Positions 9,832 through 22,743 of a DNA stretch of 64,000 nt are shown here, piece by piece. A program made the position numbers and the translations under genes. The notes beneath the pieces were generated by a model, which was given only the letters and a program-made list of their open reading frames with translations, was not told the DNA's origin and searched no databases. Each line of letters begins with the position of its first letter. Within the stretch, counting starts at the first letter, position 1. This stretch comes from Portulaca oleracea (taxonomy: Eukaryota; Streptophyta; Magnoliopsida; Caryophyllales; Portulacaceae): NCBI GenBank assembly GCA_029582165.1, contig CM055890.1:771143-835142 (forward strand). The letters run 5' to 3'.

Positions 9832-10752
9832 AAGTTCTTAAAGGATCCAAAATGTAATGAAAAGGTATGTAGATAAACGAAAAGATGATGGAGTTCGTTT
9901 ACCAAGAATGAAGATCAATTGATGTGTTGATGAATTATGGGTGAATGGCGAATTGAAGGAGGGAACGATTGATGAATGATGATGAACGATGACTTCTTGA
10001 ACGTTTGTTCGACGAATATGGAGTGGACTAATGGTTCTTGATAGGTTGAATGTGTATTGATGCTTGAAAGATCTATCAAAGATGGATGAACGCTTGAATG
10101 AACGAATTGGATGAATGAATGATAGATTTGGCTCTTGAAGATTCTTGGAGGATACAGCCACACCACCTTCAAGAATGCTTCAATCTCTTCCTATCACCAC
10201 TTAGGATGCCACCCTAAGCTAGAAGAAGATGATAGACTCGAATCTCCCTCAAGAGAAACGAAATACTAGCAAAAGCTAGAGAGAAAACAACACCTGTGTT
10301 TCAGATTTGGTTTATTGAATGAATGAATTACAAGGCACCCTAAGGGGTCTATTTATACTACTCAAGCCCCCCCTTAGGCGTGTACAAATCAAGAAAATGG
10401 CCCCTTGAGGGTTACATCATCCTACACATTTATTACATCATAAAACTCTAAAATACAACTCTAGAAAGAAAAGACTATAACTCCTTCAATACTTGTCCGT
10501 TTTCCAAGATTCAAAAACCATTGGAAAGCTCTTTCAATGCTCTTCAATATGTCTTTGGATGACTTCCTCATTAGACGTATATATCTACAGTTATAGAGTA
10601 AATTACCAAAATGCCCTTGTTGAAATCATTCAAACGAAAGGGATACTTGAGTGAATGATGCTCTTTTGCCATATAACCGAGTATTAAGCTCCTATGATGT
10701 ATATTGAATGTCTTTGATGTCCTTGATGTATATGGCCATCAAATATACATCA
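9832..10752 (-). repeat. Family B LTR B2, truncated at its U5 end
   Basis: It matches other B LTRs from AAGTTCTTAAAGGATCC onward to ATATACATCA at 10752. The outer about 62 bases (U5 end) and adjacent leader are absent; sequence runs straight into mid-gag (ATTACCATTAAA). A TTAAA/AAAGTT overlap at the join fits a microhomology deletion. Confidence 0.88.
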
Positions 10753-10799
10753 TACTCCCCATTGAAAAAGTTTGTCCTCAAACTTTGAACATCAACTCA

Positions 10800-12763
10800 C
10801 TTACTTGCCTTCTTCACAAAAAATTACAAACTTTCTTCTTAAAGGCCTTGAAATCATCATATACCCCTATTCTAAACTTCTTCATCTTTCTCCCAAGTAA
10901 TCCATGGACATTATAAGACTTGTATCCTCGAATTTTCACCATGAACATAGAGATTCCATGTAGCTTCTTAATTTCCAATTCAAGCTTCACAACTTTACCT
11001 TCATCATTTAGCATGAAACAACCTACTTTGATGACTTTAGCTTGGTTTTTTCAAGCCTCGCTTTTCAACCATGGATCAGAGCGGTATCTCTAGGTGCATG
11101 AAAGATTCGCCTCATAGGAAATCTCAAGATTGGGTGGTGGCTTGGATCCGAATTACTCTCCTCCAAGTTTGTAAGAATAAGACCCTTATGCTCTTCATGC
11201 TGATGATCTTCCTTCTTCATAATCGACAAATTGTGGCTTTCTTCCTCCTTAAGTCGAAGAGATGGTGGTGCTAGAGGTGTCAAAATAATCTTCTTTTGAT
11301 TGTGAGTGAGAGTATAAGTGTTGGCTCTCCCATCATGTATGACACTTCTATCAAACAACCATGGCCTTCCCAACAAAATATGACAAGTATCCATAGGAAT
11401 AATATCACACCATAAGGAATCTTTATAATTCTTCCCAATTGAAAGACTTACCAAGACCCTTTGATCCACACGAATGTCTTGACCTTGGCTTAGCCATCGT
11501 ATAGTATAAGGCGCTGGATGAGGGATATCCTCCACCGCAACTTCTGACCATTGTTGTGAAGCGCATTGGTGCAACTTCCTCCATCTATGATCAATGAGCA
11601 TACTTTCCTTTGATGGTACAACGAGAGCTAAAGATAGCCTCTCTTGCTTCTGGTCATTCGCACATGAACTACTTCCAAGTCCCTTCTACCACAAGTAACT
11701 CGCCTTCATCCGCCCTTCTACACATTCCTCTTCCACGCTTTCTTCCTCATTCACGCCAATGGTGCCAACTACTTCCTCCTCATTCTTTCTTTCATTATAC
11801 TCCCTCAACAAACAAAGCACTTTGATATTCAACCAAAGATACTATCCTTTGTTAGACACTGAGGCATAATGTCCTAACTCGCAACGAAACATCTTCGGGC
11901 TAGAGTTTCGCTTCGACGGGGTTTTGGGATGGATGGGGTTGATTTTGTGGTGCTTTGTGTTCGGGGTTTTGTAGGAATGTGGACGCTTGTTGTGGCGCGT
12001 GTGGGAATGTAGGAAGGGATGATTCTGTGGAGTTTGGCACTTGTTCAAGGCTTCTTTCCTTATTCCTCCTTCGCTTTCAACTTTAAGGGATAAAGAACTC
12101 AACTCATCCAAGGTTTTATATGGTCGCAACTCAACAATGTATCCGATCCAATCATTAAGACAAAAAGATAACGCATCAAAGTTTGTGGTTCATTCTCCTT
12201 GATATCACAACGCCAAAGAAGATGTTCAAACTCCTTCAGGTACTCCTCCACACTTTTGCTTCCTTCAACCAATCGTCAGAGCTTGTAGTAGTTATCTCGA
12301 GATAACTTCGTGGTAGAAACTTCTCGAGCTTCTTCTTCATCTTATCCCACGCTCTAATCTTGTCCTCGCCTAAGCTTCACTCTTCTTCGCAAATCGCCCA
12401 CCATATGGACGCATGTTTTCTCAACTTAAGAGCCACATACTTCACTTTCTTCTCATCATCAACTTCTTTAAGATCAAAATACGCTCAACACTGGCAGATC
12501 CAATCTAAGAAGTTTTCAGGATCAAGATTACCATTAAATTCTAATCTCCACTTTGAAACCAAAATGTTCTTCCCTTCAACGCCCACTACTTTGAGAATCC
12601 TCCTCATCTTCTCGAGATTTTCTCACAAAAGAATCATCACGCATCTCTATGTCAAGATGCATGTATCTCTTTAGTTGTTCGTTGAGATTCGCGATTGTCC
12701 TCTTCAAAGCTCCAACATCTTCGGGGTTCCATTGGGGTAGGTGCGATGTGCTAGAATCACCAT
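10800..12763 (-). pseudogene. Unit B3 Gag-protease-C-terminal module
   Basis: The start ATG is near 12763-12761 (MV.. before MEPQ). Gag is full length but heavily frame-shifted; HASIWW lies near 12400-12415. The knuckle keeps MFRC and GHYAS (near 11880-11900), but the final Cys is lost. The protease stretch 11065-11601 is open for 178 residues with a mutated first motif (LIDHRWRKLHQ instead of LIIDGGS), then SLSIGKNYKDSLWCDIIPMDTCHILLGRPW in two overlapping blocks. The C-terminal module at 10814-11014 contains FMVKIRGYKSYNVHGLLGRK and YDDFKAFKKKV. No polymerase domain follows. Confidence 0.8.
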
Positions 12764-12998
12764 CTGATCAATCTTTGCAAAAAGATTGCAAGAGTTTAGG
12801 GTTTGACGGGTAAAGGATGAGCGAAGTTTTGTGTTCAGCGGATTGTGTTTGGGCCATGGGTTCTTTGTGGAGTTTATGTTCTTTATGAGTTCTTATGAGT
12901 TCTGAAGAACTCATGGTGGCGTGATGATGGGAATGGTGGGATGGATTTGTGATGGAAAGATGGTGAAAGATGGATCAAGAACTAAGAGAATCAATCTC

Positions 12999-13012
12999 CT
13001 AAGCTCGATATC
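12999..13012 (-). other. Degraded primer-binding site of unit B3
   Basis: On the minus strand the expected TGGTATCAGAGC reads TGATATCGAGC. The loss of A in CAGAGC is the same lesion as in families A and C, suspicious for a consensus error. Confidence 0.55.
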
Positions 13013-13016
13013 ACTT

Positions 13017-13998
13017 TGATGTATAATGAGACCAAGGATGATCAAATTATACAAAGGCTAAGGATCTTTAAAACCAAGATAAGAATCTTGCTTCAAAGTT
13101 CTTAAAGGATCCAAATGGAATGAAAGGTATGAAGATAAACGAAAAGATTATGGAGTTCGCTTTACCAAGAATGAAGATCAATTGATGTTGATGAATTATG
13201 GGTGAATGGCGAATCAAGGAGGGAACGATTGATGAATGATGATGAACGATGACTTCTTGAACGCTTGTTGGACGAATATGGAGTGGACGAATGGTTCTTG
13301 ATAGGTTGAATGTGTATTGATGCTTGAAAGATCAATCAAAGATGGATGAACGCCAATGAACGAATCGACGAATGAACGATAGATTCGCTCAAGATTCTCG
13401 AGGATACAGCCACACCACCTTCAAGAATGCTTCAATCTCTTCCTATCACCACTTAGGATGCCACCCTAAGCTAGAAGAAGATGATAGACTCGAATCTCCC
13501 TCAAGAGAAACGAAATACTAGCAAAAGTTAGAGAGATAACAACACCTTGTGCTCAGATTTCGTTTATTGAACGAATGAATTACAAGGCACCCTAAGGGGT
13601 CTATTTATACTACTCAAGCCCCCTTAGGCGTGTACAAATCAAGAAAATGGCCCTTGAGGCTTACATCATCCTACACATTTATTACATCATAAAACTCTAA
13701 AATACAACTCTAGAAAGAAAAGACTATAACTCCTTCAATACTTGTCTGCTTTCCAAGATTCAAAACCATCGGAAAGCTCTTTCAATGCTCTTCAATATGT
13801 CTTTGGATTACTCTCATTAGACGATATATCTACAGCTATAGAGTAAATTACCAAAATGCCCTTGTTGAAATCATTCAAACGAAAGGGATACTTGAGTGAA
13901 TGATGCTCTTTGCCATATAACCGAGTATTAAGCTCCTATGATGTATATCAATGTCTTCTTTGATGTCCTTGATGTATATGGCCATCAAATATACATCA
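13017..13998 (-). repeat. Family B LTR B3 (982 bp)
   Basis: Complete, with the same termini as the 7124-8110 LTR. A spurious minus-strand reading frame (13875-14258) crosses its U3 end into the C-terminal module of the next unit. Confidence 0.92.
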
Positions 13999-14040
13999 TA
14001 CTCCCCATTGAAAAAGTTTGTCCTCAAACTTTGAACATCA

Positions 14041-15993
14041 ACTCTCTTACTTGCCTTCTTCACAAAAATTACAAACTTTCTTCTTAAAGGCCTCAAATCA
14101 TCATATACCCCTATTCTAAACTTCTTCATCTTTCTCCCAAGTAATCCATGGACATTATAAGACTTGTATCCTCGAATTTTCACCATGAACATAGAGATTC
14201 CATGTAGCTTCTTAATTTCCAATTCAAGCTTCACAACTTTACCTTCATCATTTAGCATGAAACAACCTACTTTGATGACTTTAGCTTCGTTCCTTCAAGC
14301 CTCGCTTTTCAACCACGGATCAGAGCGGTATCTCTAGGTGCATACGAAAGATTCGCCATAGGAAATCTCAAGATTGTGGTGGCTTGATCCGAATTACTCT
14401 CTCCAAGTTTGTAAGAATAAGACCCTTACGCTTCTACGCTGATGATCTTCCTTCTTCATAATCGACAATCGGGCTTTCTTCCTCCTTAAGTCAAGAGATG
14501 GTGCCAGAGGTGTCAAAATAATCTTCTTTGATTGTGAGTGAGAGTATAAGTGTTGGCTCTCCCATCACGTATGACACTTCTATCAAACAACCATGGCCTT
14601 CCCAACAAAATATGACAAGTATCCATAGGAATAATATCACACCATAAGGAATCTTTATAATTCTTCCCAATCGAAAGACTTACTAAGACCCTTTGATCCA
14701 CACGAATGTCTTGACCTCGCTTAGCCATCGATAGTATAAGGTGGGATGAGGATATCCTCCAATCGCAACTTCGACCATTGTCATGAAGCGCATCGCGCAA
14801 CTTCCTCCATCTATGATCAATGAGCATACTTTCCTTCGATGGTACAACGAGCGAAAGATAGCCTCTCTTGCTCTTCGTCATTCTAAGACATGAACTACTT
14901 CCAAGTCCCTTCTACTACAAGTAACTCGCCTTCATCCCATTTCTTCTACACATTCCTCTTCCACGCTTTCTTCCTCATTCACGCCAATGGTGCCAACTAC
15001 TTCCTCCTCATTCTTTCTTTCATTATACTCCTCAACAAACAAAGCACTTTGATATTCAACCAAAGATACTATCCTTTGTTAGACACCGAGGCATAATGTC
15101 CTAACTCGCAACGAAACATCTTCGGGCTAGAGTTTCGCTTCGACGCGGGGTTTTGGGATGGATGGGGTTGATTTGTGGTGCTTTTGTTCGGGGGTTTTGT
15201 AGGAATGTGGACGCTTGTTGTGGCGCGTGGGAATGTAGGTGGGATGATTCTTGTGGAGTTTGGTACTTGTTCAAGGCTTCTTTTCCTTATTCCTCCTTTG
15301 CCTTTCAACTTTAAGGGATAAAGAACTCAACTCATCCAAGGTTTTATATGGTCAGTAACTCAACAATGTATCTAATCCAATCATTAAGACCAAAAAGATA
15401 ACGCATCAAAGTTTGTGGTTCATTCTCCTTGATATCACAACGCCAAAGAAGATGTTCAAACTCCTTTGTGTACTCCTCCACACTTTTGCTTCCTCGAACC
15501 AATCGTCAGCTTGTAGTAGTTATCTCTGAGATAACTTCGTGGTAGAAACTTCTCTCGAGCTTCTTCTTCATCTTATCCCACGCTCTAATCTTGTCCTTGC
15601 CCTAAGCTTGCCTCTTCTTTTGCAAATCGCCCACCATACGGACGCATGTTTTCTCAACTTAAGAGCCACATACTTCACTTTCTTCTCATCATCAACTTCT
15701 TTAAGATCAAAATACGCTCAACAGCCAGATCCAATCTAAGAAGTTTTCAGATCAAGATTACCATTAAATTCTAATCTCCACTTTGAAACCAAAATGTTCT
15801 TCCCTTCGAACGCCCACTACTTTGAGAATCCTCCTCATCTTCTCGAGATTTTCTCACAAAAGAATCATCACGCATCTCTATGTCAAGATGCATGTATCTC
15901 TTTAGTCGTTCGTTGAGATTGGCGATTGTCCTCTTCAAAGCTCCAACATCTTCGGGGTTCCATCAGTAGGTGCGATGTGCTAGAATCGACCAT
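14041..15993 (-). pseudogene. Unit B4 Gag-protease-C-terminal module
   Basis: The start ATG is at 15993-15991, followed by a frame-shifted Gag. The damaged knuckle MFRC..GHYAS lies near 15110. A His/Pro-rich linker follows, then the protease region 14513-14881 with VDQRVLVSLSIGKNYKD and MDTCHILLGRPWLFDR. The IIDGG motif is shifted out of frame, although the bases for it are largely present (14800-14830). The C-terminal module is at 14050-14258. Overall close to B3, B5 and B6, as expected for tandem duplicates. Confidence 0.8.
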
Positions 15994-16243
15994 CTTGATC
16001 AATCTCGTGCAAAAAGATTGCAAGAGTTTAGGGTTTTGGATGGTAAAGGACGAGCGAGTTTTGTGTTTGGGGCGGATTGTGTTTGGGCTATGGGTTCTTC
16101 AGGAGTTTATGGTTCTTTATGAGTTCTCGAAGAACTCATGGGTGGCGGATGATGGGGAATGGTGGGGATGGATTTGTGATGGAAAGATGGTGAAAGATGG
16201 ATCAAGAACTAAGAGAATCAATCTCCTAAGCTCGATATAATTT

Positions 16244-17235
16244 TGATGTATAATGAGACCAAGGATGATCAAATTATACAAAGGCTAAGGATCTTTAAAA
16301 CCAAGATAAGAATCTTGCTTCTCAAAGTTCTTAAAGGATCCAAAATGGAATGAAAGGTATGTAGATAAACTAAAAGATTATGGAGTTCGCTACCAAGAAT
16401 GAAGATCAATTGATGTGTTGATGAATTACGGGTGAATGGCGAATCAAGGAGGGAACGATTGATGAATGATGATGAACGATGACTTCTTGAACGCTTGTTG
16501 ACGAATATGGAGTGGACGAATGGTTCTGATAGGTTGAATGTGTATTGATGCTTGAAAGATCAATCAAAGATGGATGAACGCTGAACGAACGTAATCGATT
16601 TAATGAACGATAGATTCGCTCTGAAGATTCTTGGAGGATACAGCCACACCACCTTCAAGAATGCTTCAATCTCTTCCTATCACCACTTAGGATGCCACCC
16701 TAAGCTAGAAGAAGATGATAGACTCGAATCTCCTCAAGAGAAACGAAATACTAGCAAAAGCTAGAGAGATAACAACACCTTGTGCTCAGATTTCGTTTCA
16801 TTGAATGAATGAATTACAAGGCACCCTAAGGGGTCTATTTATACTACTCAAGCCCCCCCTTAGGCGTGTACAAATCAAGAAAATGGCCCCTTGAGGCTTA
16901 CATCATCCTACACATTTATTACATCATAAAACTCTAAAATACAACTCTAGAAAGAAAAGACTATAACTCCTTCAATACTGGTCTGCTTTCCAAGATTCAA
17001 AACCATCGAAAGCTCTTTCAATGCTCTTCAATATGTCTTTGGATTACTTCCTCATTAGACGTATATATCTACAGTTATAGAGTAAATTACCAAAATGCCC
17101 TTGTCAAATCATTCAAACGAAGGGATACTTGATGAATGATGCTCTTTGCCATATAACCGAGTATTAAGCTCCTATGATGTATATTGAATGTCTTCTTTGA
17201 TGTCCTTGATGTATATGGCCATCAAATATACATCA
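16244..17235 (-). repeat. Family B LTR B4 (992 bp)
   Basis: Complete shared LTR. The adjacent primer-binding site on the minus strand is degraded to TTATATCGAGC at about 16229-16240. Confidence 0.92.
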
Positions 17236-17279
17236 TACTCCCTGCTGAAAAAAGTTTGTCCTCAAACTTTGAACATCAA

Positions 17280-19235
17280 CTCTTACTTGCCTTCTTCACA
17301 AAAATTACAAACTTTCTTCTTAAAGGCCTCAAATCATCATATACCCCTATTCTAAACTTCTTCATCTTTCTCCCAAGTAATCCATGGACATTATAAGACT
17401 TGTATCCTCGAATTTTCACCATGAACATAGAGATTCCATGTAGCTTCTTAATTTCCAATTCAAGCTTCACAACTTTACCTTCATCATTTAGCATTAAACA
17501 ACCTACTTGATGACTTTAGCTTCGTTCCTTCAAGCCTTGGCTTTTCAACCATGGATCAGAGCGGTATCTCTAGGGTGCACATGAAAGATTCGCCATAGGA
17601 AATCTCAAGATTGGGTGGCTTGATCCGAATTACTCTCCTCCAAGTTTGTAAGAATAAGACCTTTACGCTTCTACGCCGATGATCTTCCTTCTTCATAATC
17701 GACACAATGTGGCTTTCTTCCTCCTTAAGTCAAGAGATGGTGCTAGAGGTGTCAAAATAATCTTCTTTGATTGTGAGTGAGAGTATAAGTGTTGGCTCTC
17801 CCATCACGATTTATGACACTTCTATCAAACAACCATGGCCTTCCCAACAAAATACGACAAGTATCCATAGGAATAATATCACACCATAAGGAATCTTTAT
17901 AATTCTTCCCAATTGAAAGACTTACTAAGACCCTTTGATCCACACGAATGTCTTGACTCGCTTAGCCATCGATAGTATAAGGTGGGATGAGGGATATCCT
18001 CCAATCGCAACTTCGACCATTGTCAGGAAGCGCATCGTGCAACTTCCTCCATCTACGATCAATGAGCATACTTTCCTTCGATGGTACAACGAGCTAAAGA
18101 TAGCCTCTCTTTGCTCTTCGTCATTCGCACATGAACTACTTCCAAGTCCCTTCTACCACAAGTAACTCGCCTTCATCCCACTTTCTACACATTCCTCTTC
18201 CACGCTTTCTTCCTCATTCACGCCAATGGTGCCAACTACTTCCTCCTCATTCTTTCTTTCATTATACTCCGCTCAACAAACAAAGCACTTTGATATTCAA
18301 CCAAAGATACTATCCTTTGTTAGACACTGAGGCATAATGTCCTAACTCGCAACGAAACATCTTCGTGGGGCTAGAGTTTCGCTTCGGACGGGGTTTTGGG
18401 ATGGATGGGGTTGATTTTGTGGTGCTTTTGTGTTCGGGGGTTTGTAGGAATGTGGACGCTTGTTGTGGCGTGTGGAATGTAGGTGGGATGATTCTGTGGA
18501 GTTTGGTACTTGTTCAAGGCTTCTTTTCCCTTATTCCTCCTTTGCCTTTCAACTTTAAGGGATAAAGAACTCAACTCATCCAAGGTTTTATATGGTCAGT
18601 AACTCAACAATGTATCTAATCCAATCATTAAGACCAAAAAGATAACGTATCAAAGTTTGTGGTTCATTCTCCTTGATATCACAACGCCAAAGAAGATGTT
18701 CAAACTCCTTTGTGTACTCCTCCACACTTTTGCTTCCTCAACCAATCGTCAGAGTGTAGTAGTTATCTGAGATAACTTGGTGGTAGAAACTTCTCGAGCT
18801 TCTTCTTCATCTTATCCCACGCTCTAATCTTGTCCTCGCCCTAAGCTTGCCTCTTCTTTTGCAAATCGCCCACCATACGGACGCATGTTTTCGCAACTTA
18901 AGAGCCACATACTTCACTTTCTTCTCATCATCAACTTCTTTAAGATCAAAATACGCTCAACAATTGCATCCAATCTAAGAAGTTTTCAGGATCAAGATTA
19001 CCATTAAATTCTAATCTCCACTTTGAAACCAAAATGTTCTTCCCTTCAACGCCCACTACTTTGAGAATCCTCCTCATCTTCTCGAGATTTTCTCACAAAA
19101 GAATCATCACGCATCTCTATGTTGAAGATGCATGTATCTCTTTAGTTGTTCGCTGAGATTGGCGATTGTCCTCTTCAAAGCTCCAACATCTTCTGGATTC
19201 CATTGGGGTAGGTGCGATGTGCTAGAATCGACCAT
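17280..19235 (-). pseudogene. Unit B5 Gag-protease-C-terminal module
   Basis: ATG at 19235-19233. Gag core with several indels (19140-18760). The Pro/Thr/His linker is at 18371-18583, which is open for 70 residues as a Ser/Leu-rich segment, KVERQRRNKGKE, then Pro-rich. The protease segment at 17752-17943 has SLSIGKNYKDSLWCDII and TCRILLGRPWLFDR. The C-terminal module at 17276-17494 includes KSYNVHGLLGRKMKKFRIGVYDD. No full frame survives. Confidence 0.8.
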
Positions 19236-19485
19236 CTTGATCAATCTTTGCAAAAAGATTGCAAGAGTTTAGGGTTTTGGATGGGTAAAGGACGAGCGAG
19301 TTTTGTGTTTGGGGCGGATTGTGTTTGGGCTATGGGTTCTTGTGGAGTTTATGAGTTCTTATGAGTTCTCGAAGAACTCATGGGCATGGATGATTGGGAA
19401 TGGTGGGATGGATTTGTGATGGAAAGATGGTGAAAGATGGATCAAGAACTAAGAGAATCAATCTCCTAAGCTCTGATACCAATTT

Positions 19486-20487
19486 TGATGTATAATGAGA
19501 CCAAGGATGATCAAATTATACAAAGGCTAAGGATCTTTAAAAAACCAAGATAAGAATCTTGCTTCTCAAAGTTCTTAAAGGATCCAAAATGGAATGAAAA
19601 GGTATGAAGATAAACGAAAAGATTATGGAGTTCGTTTACCAAGAATGAAGATCAATTGATGTGTTGATGAATTATGGGTGAATGGCGAATTGAAGGAGGG
19701 AACGATTGATGAATGATGATGAACGATGACTTCTTGAACGTTTGTTGGACGAATACGGATGGACGAATGGTTCTCGATAGGTTCAATGTTGATCGATGCT
19801 TGAAAGATCAATCAAAGATGGATGAACGCTGAATGAACGAATTGGATGAATGAATGATAGATTTGGCTCCTGAAGATTCTTGGAGGATACAGCCACACCA
19901 CCTTCAAGAATGCTTCAATCTCTTCCTATCACCACTTAGGATGCCACCCTAAGCTAGAAGAAGATGATAGACTCGAATCTCCCTCAAGAGAAACGAAATA
20001 CTAGCAAAAGCTAGAGAGATAACAACACCTTGTGTTTGTATTTGGTTTATTGAATGAATGAATTACAAGGCACCCTAAGGGGTCTATTTATACTACTCAA
20101 GCCCCCCCTTAGGCGTGTACAAATCAAGAAAATGGCCCCTTGAGGCTTACATCATCCTACACATTTATTACATCATAAAACTCTAAAATACAACTCTAGA
20201 AAGAAAAGACTATAACTCCTTCAATACTTGTCCGTTTTCCAAGATTCAAAAACCATTGGAAAGCTCTTTCAATGCTCTTCAATATGTCTTTGGATTACTT
20301 CCTCATTAGACGTATATATCTACAGTTATAGAGTAAATTACCAAAATGCCCTTGTTGAAATCATTCAAACGAAAGGGATACTTGAGTGAATGATGCTCTT
20401 TTGCCATATAACCGAGTATTAAGCTCCTATGATGTATATTGAATGTCTTTGATGTCCTTGATGTATATGGCCATCAAATATACATCA
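19486..20487 (-). repeat. Family B LTR B5 (1002 bp)
   Basis: Complete shared LTR. The primer-binding site of unit B5 (TGGTATCAGAGC on the minus strand, about 19470-19481) is intact here, unlike those of B3 and B4. Confidence 0.92.
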
Positions 20488-20524
20488 TACTCCCATTGAA
20501 AAAGTTTGTCCTCAAACTTTGAAC

Positions 20525-22483
20525 ATCAACTCTCTTACTTGCCTTCTTCACAAAAAATTACAAACTTTCTTCTTAAAGGCCTTGAAATCATCATATACCC
20601 CTATTCTAAACTTCTTCATCTTTCTCCCAAGTAACCCATGGACATTATAAGACTTGTATCCTCGAATTTTCACCATGAACATAGAGATTCCATGTAGCTT
20701 CTTAATTTCCAATTCAAGCTTCACAACTTTACCTTCATCATTTAGCATGAAACAACCTACTTTGATGACTTTAGCTTCGTTCCTTCAAGCCTCGCTTTTC
20801 AACCATGGGATCAGTGTATCTCTAGGTGCACATGAAAGATTCGCCATAGAAATCTCAAGATTGGTGGCTTGATCCGAATTACTCTCTCCAAGTTTGTAAG
20901 AATAAGACCCTTTACGCTCTTCATGCCGATGATCTTCCTTCTTCATAATCGATAATGTGGCTTTCTTCCTCCTTAAGTCGAAGAGATGGTGCTAGAGGTG
21001 TCAAAATAATCTTCTTTGATCGCGAGTGAGAGTATAAGTGTTGGCTCTCCCATCATGTATTTACACTTCTATCAAACAACCATGGCCTTCCCAACAAAAT
21101 ATGACAAGTATCCATAGGAATAATATCACACCATAAGGAATCTTTATAATTCTTCCCAATCAAAGACTTACCAAGACCCTTTCGATCCACACGAATGTCT
21201 TGACCTTGGCTTAGCCATCGATAGTATAAGGTGGGATGAGGATATCCTCCAATTGCAACTTCGACCATTGTTGTGGAAGCGCATTGGTGCAACTTCCTCC
21301 ATCTATGATCAATGAGCATACTTTCCTTTGATGGTACAACGAGCGAAAGATAGCCTCTTTGCTCTTGGTCATTCGCACACGAACTACTTCCAAGTCCCTT
21401 CTACCACAAGTAACTCGCCTTCATCCCACCCTTCTACACATTCCTCTTCCACGCTTTCTTCCTCATTCACGCCAATGGTGCCAACTACTTCCTCCTCATT
21501 CTTTCTTTCATTATACTCCGCCAACAAACAAAGCACTTTGATATTCAACCAAAGATACTATCCTTTGTTAGACACTGAGGCATAATGTCCTAACCCTTGG
21601 CAACGAAACATCTTCGTGGGGCTAGAGTTTTGGCTTCTTGACGGGGTTTTGGGATGGATGGGGGTTGATTTTGTGGTGCTTTGTCAGGGGGTTTGTAGGA
21701 ATGCGGACGCTTGTTGTGGCGCATGGAATGTAAAGGGATGATTCTGTGGAGTTTGGCACTTGTTCAAGGCTTCTTTCCCTTATTCCTCCTTTGCCTTTCA
21801 ACTTTAAGGGATAAAGAACTCAACTCATCCAAGGTTTTATATGGTCAGTAACTCAACAATGTATCTAATCCAATCATTAAGACAAAAGATAACGTACCAA
21901 AGTTTCAGGTTCATTCTCCTTGATATCACAACGCCAAAGAAGATGTTCAAACTCCTTTGTACTCCTCCACACTTTTGCTTCCTTAAACCAATCGTCAGAG
22001 CTTGTAGTAGTTATCTGGAGATAACTTTGGGTAGAAACATCTCTGAGCTTCTTCTTCATCTTATCCCACGCTCTAATCTTGTCCTGCCCTAAGCTTGCTT
22101 CTTTCGCAAATTGGCCCACCATACGGACGATGTTTTCTCAACTTAAGAGCCACATACTTCACTTTCTTCTCATCATCAACTTCTTTAAGATCAAAAATAC
22201 GCTCAACATGGGCCAGATCCAATCTAAGAAGTTTTCAGATCAAGATTACCATTAAATTTCGAATCTCCACTTTGAAACCAAAATGTTCTTCCCTTCGAAC
22301 GCCCACTACTTTGAGAATCCTCCTCATCTTCTCGAGATTTTCTCACAAAGAATCATCACGCATCTCTCTATGTCAAGATGCATGTATCTCTTTAGTTGTT
22401 CGATTGAGATCGCGATTGTCCTTCAAAGCTCCAACTTCTTCGGGTTCCATTGGGGTAGGTGCGGATGTGCTAGAATCGACTAT
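20525..22483 (-). pseudogene. Unit B6 Gag-protease-C-terminal module
   Basis: The usual start ATG is ATA at 22483-22481; the next in-frame Met (MEP..) is at 22450. Gag (22450-21800) is frame-shifted, with an open piece KEFEHLLWRCDIKENEPETLVRYL at 21877-22000 in two blocks. Protease: VCSLIIDGGSCTNALP at about 21270-21330, open at 21211-21393, then SLIGKNYKDSLWCDII and MDTCHILLGRPW (21053-21190). C-terminal module at 20548-20748, open for 66 residues and ending in YDDFKAFKKKVCNFL. This is the last B unit before the N run. Confidence 0.8.
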
Positions 22484-22730
22484 CTTGATCAATCTTGGTG
22501 CAAAAGATCGTAAGAGTTTAGGGTTTTGATGGGTAAAGGATGAGCGAGTTTTGTGTTTAGGCGGATCAGGTTTGGCTGATGTGGGTTCTTTAGTGAGTTT
22601 ATGGTTCTTTATGAGTTCTTATGAGTTCGGGAAGAACTCATGGGTGGCGTGATGATGGGGAATGGTGGGGATGGATTTGTGATGGAAAGATGGTGAAAGA
22701 TGGATCAAGAACTAAGAGAATCAATCTCCA
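22484..22730 (-). other. Leader of unit B6, cut at the assembly gap
   Basis: The leader matches that of the other B units and stops at CAATCTCC, only a few bases before the primer-binding site. The LTR that should follow is absent on the other side of the N run. Confidence 0.75.
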
Positions 22731-22743
22731 NNNNNNNNNNNNN
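22731..22743. other. Assembly gap (13 N)
   Basis: A run of N separates minus-strand family B sequence from plus-strand family C sequence. The length is probably arbitrary. The true distance and orientation across it are unknown. Confidence 0.98.

Larger units (their letters stand above)
7124..22730 (-). repeat. Tandem array of family B units sharing LTRs
   Basis: LTR and internal region alternate five times on the minus strand: LTRs at 7124-8110, 9832-10752 (truncated), 13017-13998, 16244-17235 and 19486-20487, each serving as 3' LTR of one unit and 5' LTR of its neighbour. Distances between equivalent LTR ends are 3246, 3237 and 3252 bp for the three complete periods and 2642 bp where a deletion fused gag to LTR. 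No target duplication separates the units, so they are not independent insertions. The array is cut by the N run. Confidence 0.9.

Noticed and set aside
7124..22730. Regular repeats considered as a CRISPR array or classical satellite
   Set aside because: Units are about 3 kb, with LTR, primer-binding site, coding modules and polypurine tract; no short repeat-spacer pattern.
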